NCBI GenBank assembly: GCA_964415295.1
Contig: CAYPYN010000007.1
Location: 91,998 to 155,997 of the forward strand
Direction of reading: 5' to 3'
DNA: 64,000 nucleotides
DNA from: SB21 sp964415295
Lineage (GTDB): Bacteria; CLD3; SB21
The notes beneath the pieces were generated by a model. The model was given only the letters and a program-made list of their open reading frames with translations, made no database searches and was not told the origin of the DNA. Of the stretch, positions 18,134-26,895 are shown in pieces (positions within the stretch are counted from its first letter, which is position 1; every line of letters starts with the position of its first letter). Both the position numbers and the translations under genes were made by a program.

Positions 18134-18733
18134 ATGAAAATGAAAATCAAATGTCCCAAATGCCAAACAACTTTTTCATTCAATTCTGATAGTCAGGACA
18201 CGAATTTGGCTATGGCAACATGTCCTAATTGCACACAGAAACTGAAGGTCAAAATTCCGCCAAAATCGGTTGATACTATCGATACGGCTAATATACGCAA
18301 CGAAATGCAAGAGAGAATCTCAGGAGTCTCTTCTCAAAATGTGCCCCAGGCTCAACTGAAGAATCATGGTGTCGGAGTCTCAAAGCCAGAGATAACTTCC
18401 GGGGCAACACTCGATGACACTGAAGATGAATCCTTATATGATGTTGAGTTCGCTATGCTCCCGGCATACTACAGGGATGAGTTTACAAAAATAAGGCGAT
18501 CCAGAGGCGCCTACAAAGGCAAATGGAATTGGGCTGCCTTCTTATTTACGTGGATCTGGGGGCTAACTAAAGGTGTCTGGACACCAACAGTCATTGTATT
18601 TCTGGCCATTTTGTTTCCATTGCCTCCCGTCATTCGCATGTTTTTTTTAATCGTGTATTATTTCATACTCGGAAAGAGGGGTAACTGGATGTACTACAAT
18701 GCTTATGTCAAGAAACAAAAGCCATGGGCATAG
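18134..18733 (+). CDS. zinc-ribbon protein with DUF2628-like membrane domain
   Basis: First of eight tandem paralogues. I start it at ATG 18134 (or 18140) because all paralogues begin M-K-basic-K-C; the open frame back to 18086 is not conserved. Residues 3-37 hold CPKC and CPNC (CxxC, about 22 residues, CxxC), the MJ0042-type zinc ribbon. After a linker, the C-terminal 90 residues contain the GKWNWAAFLFTWIWG motif and two hydrophobic helices, which fits DUF2628-like small membrane domains. The ribbon should be cytoplasmic. A docking or nucleic-acid/protein-binding role for the ribbon is inference. Confidence 0.7.
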   Translation: MKMKIKCPKCQTTFSFNSDSQDTNLAMATCPNCTQKLKVKIPPKSVDTIDTANIRNEMQERISGVSSQNVPQAQLKNHGVGVSKPEITSGATLDDTEDESLYDVEFAMLPAYYRDEFTKIRRSRGAYKGKWNWAAFLFTWIWGLTKGVWTPTVIVFLAILFPLPPVIRMFFLIVYYFILGKRGNWMYYNAYVKKQKPWA

Positions 18734-18786
18734 CCGCGTATAAAGCAGGTTAATGCTCTAAAAAAACATTCTGAGAGGCTGATGAA

Positions 18787-19116
18787 GTGAAAGTGAAATG
18801 TCCAAACTGTACGGAAGTCTTTGCAGTAGAAGAACCAGTTGATGAATCGGTGGGATTCAAAATCATCTGCCCAAACTGTTCAAAGCCGCTTAAGCTCAGG
18901 AGAACCGAAGATGTAGATAAGTCAGTAACTGATTCAAACGATACAGAGGATATTGATGATGGGAATAGGCGTACCAATCCGATCTTTGGTTTCGCTGTAT
19001 CAATAGTTGTACTCATCATCTTGACACAAATTGTTCAAAATCCATCATTGAAATCTATCATAGGATTTGTGGTTCTTGTGGTGTTGATTCTGCTGGGTAG
19101 GAAATTATTACGTTAA
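18787..19116 (+). CDS. zinc-ribbon protein with C-terminal membrane hairpin
   Basis: A 109-residue paralogue with a GTG start: the only nearby ATG (18782) is followed by an immediate stop, and GAGAGG sits just upstream. Zinc ribbon CPNC at residues 5-8 and CPNC near 29-32, then an acidic linker and two hydrophobic helices (about 63-80 and 87-105). It is the shortest complete family member and carries no extra domain, so it may be a minimal anchor form. Confidence 0.65.
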   Translation: MKVKCPNCTEVFAVEEPVDESVGFKIICPNCSKPLKLRRTEDVDKSVTDSNDTEDIDDGNRRTNPIFGFAVSIVVLIILTQIVQNPSLKSIIGFVVLVVLILLGRKLLR

Positions 19117-19123
19117 GTATGAA

Positions 19124-19972
19124 ATGGATCCATCAATGAAAATCAAATGTCCGAAATGCAAGCATATCTTCTCGGTTGATGAAAAAACAATGTCTGCAGG
19201 TGAATTTGTGGTTGCGTGCCCCCAATGTTCTCAGAAACTAAGACTTCGGAAACCAGATTCCACTCCCGCAACAAGATTACAACCTGCTCCGGATCCAGAA
19301 CCGAAGAAAGAAAAAGCGAGTGATTCTTCGCCGACTCTGCAATTTTCGGGAAGTGGTACTCCTATGGATCCTATTCGTACAGAGCCGGTCAAGCAAGGGA
19401 AATCTCTTTTTGGGAGTTGGGCTGTTGTCATACTCTCTTTAATTTTCACCATTGCCGTTTTGTTTTTCACACTTGGAAGAAATGGTCCACCGAAAGAAGA
19501 TATAGAAAAAGCGAGCAGAGCCAAGGCTGCTGCCGATGCCGTGAAAGCTGCTGATTATGCAAATGCACAGTATCTTGAGGGCATTCGTGCTATGACTGAA
19601 GGCGAAGCGGCTGTCAAAGCCGAAGAATGGGATAAGGCCAAGAGGGCTTATATGGTTGCGGCCAAACGGTTTTATGAGGCAAGTACCGAAGCTCCTGCCA
19701 AAATCAAAGATATGGCTGATGCCGCTACGGTCAAAGTTGCCGATTTGAAGAAGATAGCTGCTGAAATCGTCAAGGACAAAAGTGTCAAGGCCGCTCTTCG
19801 TGGTAAGGACGGAGCCAAATTCCAAGCGATGCTAAAAGAGGCTAACTACATGATTACAGAAGGCGAACGCATGATCACCTACAACGCAATGGGCGCGATA
19901 GAAAAATTGACCGTCGCTGCTGCGAAGTTCAATGAAGTCAAGATGATGGCTTATCCGGTCAAAAGAAAGTGA
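19124..19972 (+). CDS. zinc-ribbon single-span protein with helical-repeat domain
   Basis: A 282-residue paralogue. The family alignment favours ATG 19136 as the start; 19124 is the longer choice. Zinc ribbon (CPKC/CPQC), a Pro-rich linker, then one membrane span at about residues 92-111. The extracytoplasmic part begins GRNGPPKEDIEK and is a long Ala/Lys-rich helical domain with a TPR-like look (EAAVKAEEWDKAKRAY). It is most similar to the gene at 21858 (matching GRDGPPKEEIEK after the span) and more distantly to the one at 25189. Probably an inner-membrane protein projecting a helical rod outward. Confidence 0.7.
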   Translation: MDPSMKIKCPKCKHIFSVDEKTMSAGEFVVACPQCSQKLRLRKPDSTPATRLQPAPDPEPKKEKASDSSPTLQFSGSGTPMDPIRTEPVKQGKSLFGSWAVVILSLIFTIAVLFFTLGRNGPPKEDIEKASRAKAAADAVKAADYANAQYLEGIRAMTEGEAAVKAEEWDKAKRAYMVAAKRFYEASTEAPAKIKDMADAATVKVADLKKIAAEIVKDKSVKAALRGKDGAKFQAMLKEANYMITEGERMITYNAMGAIEKLTVAAAKFNEVKMMAYPVKRK

Positions 19973-20244
19973 TTTCCTCACTTATCCATGAGATTCTTTA
20001 TTTTGTTGAAATTGAGGACTGCGCATAAATGGCGGAAAAATTTAGCAATGATCGGTAGCGAGGTTAGTGTTAAAATAGCAAACCGCAACAAACACGATGG
20101 TCTGCAATAAATGGGAAGTAGGGAATATATTCGTTCCATAAAAATTATAGATACGGAACAAACAAGAATGTAATGAGTAGTTTAGATAGCGGTTCTTGTG
20201 GAAAGAGAATTGTTGGTGCAAAAAAAACCAAATGCGGATATGAA
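19973..20244 (+). other. intergenic region
   Basis: AT-rich spacer. The frame from 20173 that runs into the next gene lacks family similarity before the MKIKC start at 20245, so I treat it as untranslated leader. It may contain a promoter, but I cannot assign one. Confidence 0.3.
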
Positions 20245-21078
20245 ATGAAGATTAAATGCCCAAAGTGTCAGTTTATCTTCTCCTTTGATGAAAAGACAAA
20301 CTCTGCAGTTCAATTTATAGTTGTGTGCCCTAAGTGTTCTCAGAAACTGAAAATCCAAAAGCCGGCTGAAACTATGCCGGTGATAATACAGGGAACTACA
20401 AATTCAGAAACCCTGAAAACAGGGCTGGCCGCGGGCTCGGCCCAATTAGAATTTTCAAAAGACATGTCTCCTGAGGATCTCGTTCCAACGAAACGGGTTA
20501 GGAAAGCTCAATTTGGTTTTTTAGGTTGGGGTATTGTCACAGCTGTCCTTATTGTGTCTGTCGTTCTTTATTTAGTGTTTTTCAGAACGACTGGCAACTT
20601 CACCGATCCAAGGGATGGCCAGAGCTACAAGACGGTGAAGATAGGGGACCAGGTATGGATAGCGGAGAATCTGAACTATGATGCGGGGGAAGGCAGTTAT
20701 TGTTATGATAATGATCCCGCTTACTGTCGCCAGTATGGCAAATTGTACACTTGGGAAACTGCGCAGAGGTCTGTGCCCAAGGGTTGGCATTTGCCAAGCA
20801 AGGATGAGTTTGAAAAATTGTTAAATTATTTGGGAAAAAAGGGAATACCTGCTTACCAAAAACTGATACATAGCGGCCAGTCGGGATTCAATGTGTTGTT
20901 TCGAACTTACTGGTATAGTAACGGTTCTAGCTATGTTGAAAGAAATGCCTATTTCTGGACGTCCACCAATTATGGATATTACGCTTGGTGTTTTAAAGTG
21001 AGCAACGAAAATACGGAAGCTAATATTAGCTTTGACAAAAAAAATTATGGGTTTTCAGTTCGCTGTGTTAAGGACTGA
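20245..21078 (+). CDS. zinc-ribbon single-span protein with FISUMP domain
   Basis: A 277-residue paralogue from ATG 20245. Zinc ribbon (CPKC/CPKC) in residues 3-37, a linker, then a membrane span at about 92-113 preceded by basic residues (KRVRK). The extracytoplasmic part is a Fibrobacter succinogenes major paralogous (FISUMP, Fib_succ_major) domain: FTDPRDGQSYKTVKIGDQVW, the AENLNYD motif, the GWHLPSKDEF motif, the WTSTN strand, and an FSVRCVKD ending. FISUMP domains are normally on secreted surface proteins. Fusing one to a cytoplasmic ribbon through a span is unusual. Function of the domain is unknown. Confidence 0.75.
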   Translation: MKIKCPKCQFIFSFDEKTNSAVQFIVVCPKCSQKLKIQKPAETMPVIIQGTTNSETLKTGLAAGSAQLEFSKDMSPEDLVPTKRVRKAQFGFLGWGIVTAVLIVSVVLYLVFFRTTGNFTDPRDGQSYKTVKIGDQVWIAENLNYDAGEGSYCYDNDPAYCRQYGKLYTWETAQRSVPKGWHLPSKDEFEKLLNYLGKKGIPAYQKLIHSGQSGFNVLFRTYWYSNGSSYVERNAYFWTSTNYGYYAWCFKVSNENTEANISFDKKNYGFSVRCVKD

Positions 21079-21260
21079 CATCAGCTTTTTGGATAATTTG
21101 CCGAAAGGTTTAAGGCTCGTTGTGAATCGAAGTGAATGACTGGCTATTAACACAGAGGAAAGTCTGGTATTGAAACCAGGGGATCTATGCTCAACTGGTA
21201 AAATGACACCGTTACAACTATTGAAATAGCACAGATCAGTTAGCAAAACTGAGGCATGAA

Positions 21261-21848
21261 ATGAAAGTAAAATGTTCAAACTGCAAGACCATATCCATTA
21301 TCGACGCAACGCAATTTGATGTTGCCCCGGTCATCATCGAATGTAATAATTGTCACAAGAAACTGAGGTTCACCTTACCAGAGAAGAGACCGGCGCATGG
21401 GCAAAAAGGTGACAAAGAAGCGGCCATCGGGCTTCTTCTGTCGAAGGATGACCCATTGCCACATTTAGGTTATAGCTCTTGGCCGACTCTACTAAATATT
21501 ATGTCTCTTATGGTTCTTGCTTTCTCTTTTTTTCTACCATGGCTTAGAAATTGGGATGGGTATTGGTTTCTGACAGATCCGCCGGATGTGTTCTCTCTTT
21601 ATTAATATGGACAGGTGGGATATTTTTATAAGGGATATTATGTTTGTTTCTTGGGCTTTTTTCAATGGATATTGTTTGTAAGAAAGAATAGAGTTGTAAC
21701 TCCAATCTCAATATTAACCATTTTTTTTCTTGGCTGGTATTATCAAACTTTGGATCATTTTATTGAGGCGAGTCTCCATGTTGGCGCATTTCTATATTTG
21801 CTTGTATCCATCTTCTTCATAATCGTGGATATTAAACGTCGAAAGTGA
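21261..21848 (+). pseudogene. zinc-ribbon multi-span gene split by an in-frame stop
   Basis: The frame starts with a normal family zinc ribbon (CSNC/CNNC), then one hydrophobic segment (LLNIMSLMVLAFSFFLPWL), and hits TAA at 21603-21605. The same frame continues open through 21848 with no shift and encodes two more hydrophobic segments (VCFLGFFQWILF, VGAFLYLLVSIFFIIV) and a basic end. One base change would restore a 195-residue protein. I read it as a nonsense-inactivated paralogue; a sequencing error or restart at GTG 21615 are the alternatives. Confidence 0.6.
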
Positions 21849-21857
21849 CATTGTACT

Positions 21858-23096
21858 ATGAAAATAAAATGCCCGAAATGCCAGCAGGTCTTTTCTGTGG
21901 ACGAAAAGGGTTTTGCGGAAATTGAATTTGCGGTCGTGTGTCCAAATTGCTCTAAGAAACTGAAATTGAGGAAACCAAATGAAACCCCCGTGTTAGCTTC
22001 ACAGAAAATTTCTAATCCGGAGCCCCGGAAAATAGAATCAACAACTACACTGTCCACATTAGAGATTCCAAAAGATGATTCCGGTGTAGATGTCATTCCG
22101 ACGCCTACGGAAAAGAAAGGCAAATCCGGATTCTTGAATTGGGCAGTTGTCATTGTTGGCCTTATGGTCATAGGTGCTATATTATATGTGACACTTGGAA
22201 GAGATGGTCCACCGAAGGAAGAGATAGAAAAAACTGTTAAAGCCAAAGCCGCTGCAGATCAAGCGAGCGCTTTTGTTTATGCGAAAGAGTACTATGAATC
22301 AGCATATAAGTTGATGAACGACGGAGCTGAAGCAGTAAAAAAGTCTGATTGGAAGATGGCGAAAAAATCCTATGCCGATGCCGCTGTAAAATTCACTTTG
22401 GCAGCTAAGGAGGCTCCTGATAACATAAAAAAGACTCAGGATAAGAGTACCGCTATAATTTCTGAATTGAAGAAGACTTTTTCGTCCATGTCACGAGATA
22501 AGACCGTCATACTGGCCATGAATGGAAAAGACGGAGCGACGTTTGAGAAAAGAATGAAAGAAGCCTCCACTGACATACGAATCTGTGAACAAATGATCTA
22601 CAATTCACCGATGGAATCGCTTGATGGAGCCAGAAAGGTAAATGCGGTTTTAGAGGACATTATGAGATTAGCGCAGTTGGTCACAGAAGTCAACAAAGAC
22701 TCCTCAACAATCCGCGCCGTTTGTATTGAAGATGATATGTCCTTAAGGAACAGCCCTTCTGCTCAGGCCGGTCTTCTTAGGAAGATCAGTATGGGTGAGG
22801 AACTGCGATGGACGGGAGAAACGGACGTGCGGTCCGGTTTGGAATATTGGAAGGTTGAAATGTCCGACGGCACGTCAGGATGGACGCTCGGTAAGGCTGT
22901 AGTACCTAATGCAACTATTGAAGTTCTTAATTCAAATTACAATACCTACGAACGACCAGATTTCGAATCCAAATTGTCTTTGACACTCGAGGCGTACAGC
23001 AAAGTAGCGGTTATTGAAAAGCAAGGAAGCTGGGTGAAGGTCATTCCGTGCCGGACTAATAATTCTGACAAATCACCCATTTGGATTCGAAACTGA
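21858..23096 (+). CDS. zinc-ribbon single-span protein with helical and SH3-like domains
   Basis: A 412-residue paralogue, the longest of the family. Zinc ribbon (CPKC/CPNC), linker, membrane span at about 91-113, and a helical region beginning GRDGPPKEEIEK (about 116-270) that matches the gene at 19124. It then adds a C-terminal part with two SH3b-like repeats: one around 292-345 (MSLRNSPSAQAG, W-x-VEMSDGTSGW) and a second near 350-410 (VIEKQGSWVKV). Bacterial SH3b domains commonly bind peptidoglycan, and the topology places them in the periplasm. It begins ten bases after the broken paralogue. Confidence 0.7.
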   Translation: MKIKCPKCQQVFSVDEKGFAEIEFAVVCPNCSKKLKLRKPNETPVLASQKISNPEPRKIESTTTLSTLEIPKDDSGVDVIPTPTEKKGKSGFLNWAVVIVGLMVIGAILYVTLGRDGPPKEEIEKTVKAKAAADQASAFVYAKEYYESAYKLMNDGAEAVKKSDWKMAKKSYADAAVKFTLAAKEAPDNIKKTQDKSTAIISELKKTFSSMSRDKTVILAMNGKDGATFEKRMKEASTDIRICEQMIYNSPMESLDGARKVNAVLEDIMRLAQLVTEVNKDSSTIRAVCIEDDMSLRNSPSAQAGLLRKISMGEELRWTGETDVRSGLEYWKVEMSDGTSGWTLGKAVVPNATIEVLNSNYNTYERPDFESKLSLTLEAYSKVAVIEKQGSWVKVIPCRTNNSDKSPIWIRN

Positions 23097-23187
23097 TGTT
23101 CTGATTTACGTTGCTGTCTAAAACAGAAAACGTAACAATGTAAGCCATTGAGGCTAAAGAAATATATCAAACAGTTGGAGTCTTTGC

Positions 23188-24063
23188 ATGGAATATATCA
23201 ATATCGTCCTGAATTATCTGAAGATCGTGGTGGTTTCTACTCTTTTTCAGATCATGGCAATATTTGGTTTTCTTTTTCTCTTTGGTATTTTGCTGTATTT
23301 CATTTCCCGTTCTACCAGAAAAGCTTTTGTGAATTCTTATCATGAAGATCTTGATGTCTATCTGACGGGCTGGATAGGAACTCCTGTTCATGAATCAGGT
23401 CATGCGGTATTTTGCTTGCTCTTTGGGCACAGGATAAGAGCGATAAAGTTCTTTAACCCCAATAGCGTAGATGGAACACTGGGGTATGTAGACCATTCCT
23501 ATAATCCAAACAGTTTTTTCCAGCTTATCGGCAATTTTTTCATCGGCGCAGGACCGGTCATATTCGGATCCTTTGTTCTTTATGCGCTGATGTATTACTT
23601 ATTGCCGAATTACAGGGAAATCGCAAATCTAATGTCAAATAATGTAAGCAGTCATATTGGTTTCTTTGAATTGTTCAAGAACTCGGGAAGTATGCTCCTA
23701 TTTGGCCTTGACTTATCAAAAAAGGTTTTTGCCGTGTCAAATTTCGGCTCTATAACTTTCTGGATCTTCATCTATCTTTCCCTTTGCGTATCGTCTCATA
23801 TTCAATTAAGCCCCGCGGACCTGAATGGAATGTGGTATGGGTTTGGAGCGATTGTCTCAATTTTTTTAGGCATTAATCTTTTAACAACGCTTTTTGGGAT
23901 CGACATCACGGATCTGATAGTCCGTATAAGCCGATACACGGGTGAAGTGACCGGCTTATTCATACTGGCAATTTTAATTTCAATAGGAAATTTCGTATTA
24001 AGTTATGCCTTGCTTGCCGTTATGCATTATAGAAAATATAAGAAGGTGCTGTCTATCATTTGA
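23188..24063 (+). CDS. integral membrane zinc metalloprotease-like protein (M50-like)
   Basis: A 291-residue multi-span protein. The first span (about residues 12-41) is followed by a zinc motif H68-ESG-H72 within TPVHESGHAVFCLLFGH, the arrangement used by membrane-embedded peptidase M50/M50B-type proteins. An FIGAGPV segment in a later hydrophobic helix (near 117) also suits that group. A clear third metal ligand (NPDG-like motif) is not visible, so activity is uncertain. About six spans in all. Lying inside the zinc-ribbon family, it could cleave the membrane segments of its neighbours, which is inference. Confidence 0.65.
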   Translation: MEYINIVLNYLKIVVVSTLFQIMAIFGFLFLFGILLYFISRSTRKAFVNSYHEDLDVYLTGWIGTPVHESGHAVFCLLFGHRIRAIKFFNPNSVDGTLGYVDHSYNPNSFFQLIGNFFIGAGPVIFGSFVLYALMYYLLPNYREIANLMSNNVSSHIGFFELFKNSGSMLLFGLDLSKKVFAVSNFGSITFWIFIYLSLCVSSHIQLSPADLNGMWYGFGAIVSIFLGINLLTTLFGIDITDLIVRISRYTGEVTGLFILAILISIGNFVLSYALLAVMHYRKYKKVLSII

Positions 24064-24105
24064 TAAATATGGGGTAATCAGGAAATATTGTAGGATTGAT
24101 GTGAT

Positions 24106-25032
24106 ATGAAAGTTAAATGCCCAAGATGTCAAACCGTTTCTGTGGTTGAGGACAAACAAACCGAGATAACTTCCTTTGTATTCGCCTGCCCTAATTGTAC
24201 TCAGAAAATACGAGTACGGAAACCGGATTTGGCCAATACAAATACGGGTATACAAGTAAACGATACATCCGCCGGTCCGAATGAAACGGAGCAGTATGTT
24301 CTTCAGCGGGAATATTCAGCATTGGAATCGACTTCGGACAAGCTTGCCCCTAACTCTGTTGGCATCAATCGTTACAAAAAGATCATTTGGATACTTATCG
24401 CTGCGGGTCTTGCTGTCGCGGTTATCTTAGTGCTGACAAGTCGAAAGGATCCGTCGGCGAAAATGAAATCCGGCTTACCATTGTCTCCCTACTACGAAGG
24501 CAGTATTGGAGAGAAACTCAGTATTGCCATGATGTTAACGGAATCAAACGGAGTATTAAGCGGATCCTATTATTATAAGAACGTCGGCGTTCCTATCAGA
24601 CTTGAGGGTAAAACAGATGAGAAAGGCAATGTATTTATCAAAGAGTATACTTCGAACGGCAAGAATACTGGAATATTTACAGGAAAAATCAGGCCGAACT
24701 ATGGAATTGAGGGAACCTGGAGCACTCCGGATGGCTCCAGAACTTTTGCTTTTAATCTCTATAAAACAAATAGTTATGAACCTCCGTCGAGTTGGTTCGT
24801 ATTCATGGCATCCTATCCTTCAGAAGGTAGGGAGGCAGCGATACAGAAAAAGGACTATTTGCAGACAAAAGGACTGCAGGCCCAGCTGATCAATAGCAGT
24901 GATTACAGTAGGATGACAGCAAACCGGTGGCGAGTTGTTTTGGGGCCATATTATGATATCAAAGATGCAACGGAGGCTCAGAAAAGGGCAAGAGAAGTTG
25001 TTCCCGACGCATATGTAGGACCGGCAAATTAG
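24106..25032 (+). CDS. zinc-ribbon single-span protein with C-terminal SPOR domain
   Basis: A 308-residue paralogue. Zinc ribbon (CPRC/CPNC), linker, membrane span at about 91-112, a beta-rich domain (about 120-220, including a GIEGTWSTPDGSRTF stretch), and a C-terminal SPOR-type repeat from about 228: WFVFMASYPS, AQLIN, WRVVLGPYYD, A-x-x-AQKRAREVVPDAYV. SPOR domains bind denuded peptidoglycan glycans at division sites. Placing one on the periplasmic side fits the predicted topology and makes this member the best clue that the family faces the cell wall. Confidence 0.75.
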   Translation: MKVKCPRCQTVSVVEDKQTEITSFVFACPNCTQKIRVRKPDLANTNTGIQVNDTSAGPNETEQYVLQREYSALESTSDKLAPNSVGINRYKKIIWILIAAGLAVAVILVLTSRKDPSAKMKSGLPLSPYYEGSIGEKLSIAMMLTESNGVLSGSYYYKNVGVPIRLEGKTDEKGNVFIKEYTSNGKNTGIFTGKIRPNYGIEGTWSTPDGSRTFAFNLYKTNSYEPPSSWFVFMASYPSEGREAAIQKKDYLQTKGLQAQLINSSDYSRMTANRWRVVLGPYYDIKDATEAQKRAREVVPDAYVGPAN

Positions 25033-25188
25033 AGTGCTTTTGCGAAAGGCGGTTGTTGTTGTGGATTATTTTGAATGTTGGTGAGCATTAGATATCTTGT
25101 GATATCGAGGTCAGAACTGCTTCGTGATGATCCATAACCTGAATGATACTCTTATGTGAACTCGAAAAGCAGGATAGGAGATACTGGT

Positions 25189-26058
25189 ATGAAATTCAAA
25201 TGTCCAAAATGCGGAACTGTTCAACAGATCAGTAAGGAGGATCCCCGGATCTGTGATGGCTATGTAAACTGTCAGCAATGTGGAAAGAAGTTGAGAATCT
25301 TTACTCCGGAAGAGAAAAAGACCAGACCGGAACCTTCTTTGACCCATCTAAACTTATCCCGGGTGAACACCGATCAAACGGAGACGGGTGTGCATTTGAT
25401 TGAAACGACCCAAATCGAATCCAAGGTAAGCTTTTGGAATCTGCCGGTTGCCCGCATTGCATTTACAGTGGGTATTGTTGTCGCCGGTATTGTTATATAT
25501 TTCATAGTCCAGAATGGCGGGCCCATTGATGATGCCATGTCGTCAGCCATACGCGCGCGTGCAGAAGCTGAAAGGCGTCAGGCAGGTTTCTATGCAAAGG
25601 AAGCTTATTCTCACGGACTAGAGTTTCTATCCAAAGCCAATGAAATGAAGAACCGAGGCGATACAAAGGCACAACTCGAATATCTTCAAAAGGCAGGCAG
25701 AGAGTTTGAAAACGCATCAAGGTTATCTCAAGGGGAGCCAGCTGCTGTGATTCAGACAGTGAGAAGTTATTATCTTGCTGTGCAGCAGAAACGCGTTGAT
25801 GATGCCGTTAACATGTACTCTAGCCAAAAGAAGACAATCATCAAGCGCGAACTGATTCAAGCAGTGGCGACTGATACGGATTATTACACTTTTGATAAGA
25901 TCGACGTGACCTTAAAAGACAGTGATCACGCATCTACATATCTAATATTGAGACACAAAAAATATAGATTTCCGGAAGAAACTTGGGAAATCACAGTTGA
26001 ACTTGTCAAAGAAAATGGGCAATGGATGATTTGGAGTTCACCAGGGAGGAAATTATGA
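25189..26058 (+). CDS. zinc-ribbon single-span protein with NTF2-like domain
   Basis: A 289-residue paralogue from ATG 25189, which has a GGAG site nearby; the frame from 25156 is not conserved. Zinc ribbon CPKC near residues 5-8 and CQQC near 28-31, linker, and a membrane span at about 85-107. A helical hairpin region (AKEAYSHGLEFLSKANEM) resembles the genes at 19124 and 21858. The C-terminal about 110 residues have the look of an NTF2/SnoaL-like cone (AVIQTVRSYYLAVQQKRVDD, then strands, ending GQWMIWSS). Its stop overlaps the deacetylase start as ATGA. Confidence 0.7.
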   Translation: MKFKCPKCGTVQQISKEDPRICDGYVNCQQCGKKLRIFTPEEKKTRPEPSLTHLNLSRVNTDQTETGVHLIETTQIESKVSFWNLPVARIAFTVGIVVAGIVIYFIVQNGGPIDDAMSSAIRARAEAERRQAGFYAKEAYSHGLEFLSKANEMKNRGDTKAQLEYLQKAGREFENASRLSQGEPAAVIQTVRSYYLAVQQKRVDDAVNMYSSQKKTIIKRELIQAVATDTDYYTFDKIDVTLKDSDHASTYLILRHKKYRFPEETWEITVELVKENGQWMIWSSPGRKL

Positions 26059-26798
26059 ATATGACATGGTTTATGATCTCGACAATTGTTCTATTGATAT
26101 CTTGTTCGACAAAGAAAGAAGGTGCTGAGCAGGCGGGGCGAATTAATACTGATTCCACACTGAGTACACAGCGTGTTGTACAACGCCGTGGCATCATTGA
26201 GCGTTTACCGGGCAAAGATTCGCTGATCGCGTTGACGTTTGACGCATGTGAAACGAAAACGCCATCTCATTTTGATTCGACCATTCTGAATTACCTGTTG
26301 AGGAACGAAATACCGTTTACGGTATTTCTTGGAGGCAAGTTTGCCACACGTAATTCGAACGAAGTGCGAGCGCTTGCACAGTTCTCATTTGTTGAAATTG
26401 AGAACCATTCAGTTAATCACTACGAACACATGGAAAAACTGGATTCCGCCATGGTCATTAAAGAGGTTCTCGATAATGAAGAATTGATCTATTCCATTTC
26501 AGGTCGCAGGACAAAATACTTTCGTTTTCCGGCCGGTAACTATGATGTAAAAACGCTGAGGTTGATTGAAGATCTAGGTTATGCGGTAGTACATTGGACA
26601 TTTCCAAGTGGTGATCCCGACAAAAAAGTGACACCGGTGAAACTTCAGGATTGGGTTATCTCTAAGTCACGTCCAGGGAATATTCACATTTTTCACATTA
26701 ACAGACGTGGATATAGTACAGGGAAGGCCCTTCCGGTTATAGTCACTTCTTTGAAAAAAAGAGGTTATCGATTTGTAAAGCTTGATGAGGCGCTTTAG
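26055..26798 (+). CDS. polysaccharide deacetylase family lipoprotein
   Basis: A 247-residue protein from ATG 26055, chosen because GGGAGGA lies just upstream and the stop/start overlap is ATGA; the longer frame from 26022 lacks a signal. The N-terminus is a lipoprotein signal with lipobox LISC. NodB-fold motifs: TFDAC with D63 (motif 1; the usual second Asp, a metal ligand, is Ala), H118-SVN-H122 (motif 2), RFPAG (motif 3), and HIFH near the end. Such enzymes remove N- or O-acetyl groups from peptidoglycan or other polysaccharides. Coupling to a wall-facing zinc-ribbon gene suggests an envelope substrate. The D-to-A change makes activity uncertain. Confidence 0.75.
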   Translation: MNMTWFMISTIVLLISCSTKKEGAEQAGRINTDSTLSTQRVVQRRGIIERLPGKDSLIALTFDACETKTPSHFDSTILNYLLRNEIPFTVFLGGKFATRNSNEVRALAQFSFVEIENHSVNHYEHMEKLDSAMVIKEVLDNEELIYSISGRRTKYFRFPAGNYDVKTLRLIEDLGYAVVHWTFPSGDPDKKVTPVKLQDWVISKSRPGNIHIFHINRRGYSTGKALPVIVTSLKKRGYRFVKLDEAL

Positions 26799-26895
26799 GA
26801 TTTAGATTGAGGTCATTGGTTTACATAAGATCGATTATGCGACACAGGTAAACAACTGATATTATTGAATATGAAATGCATCGGTACAGTCTTTT

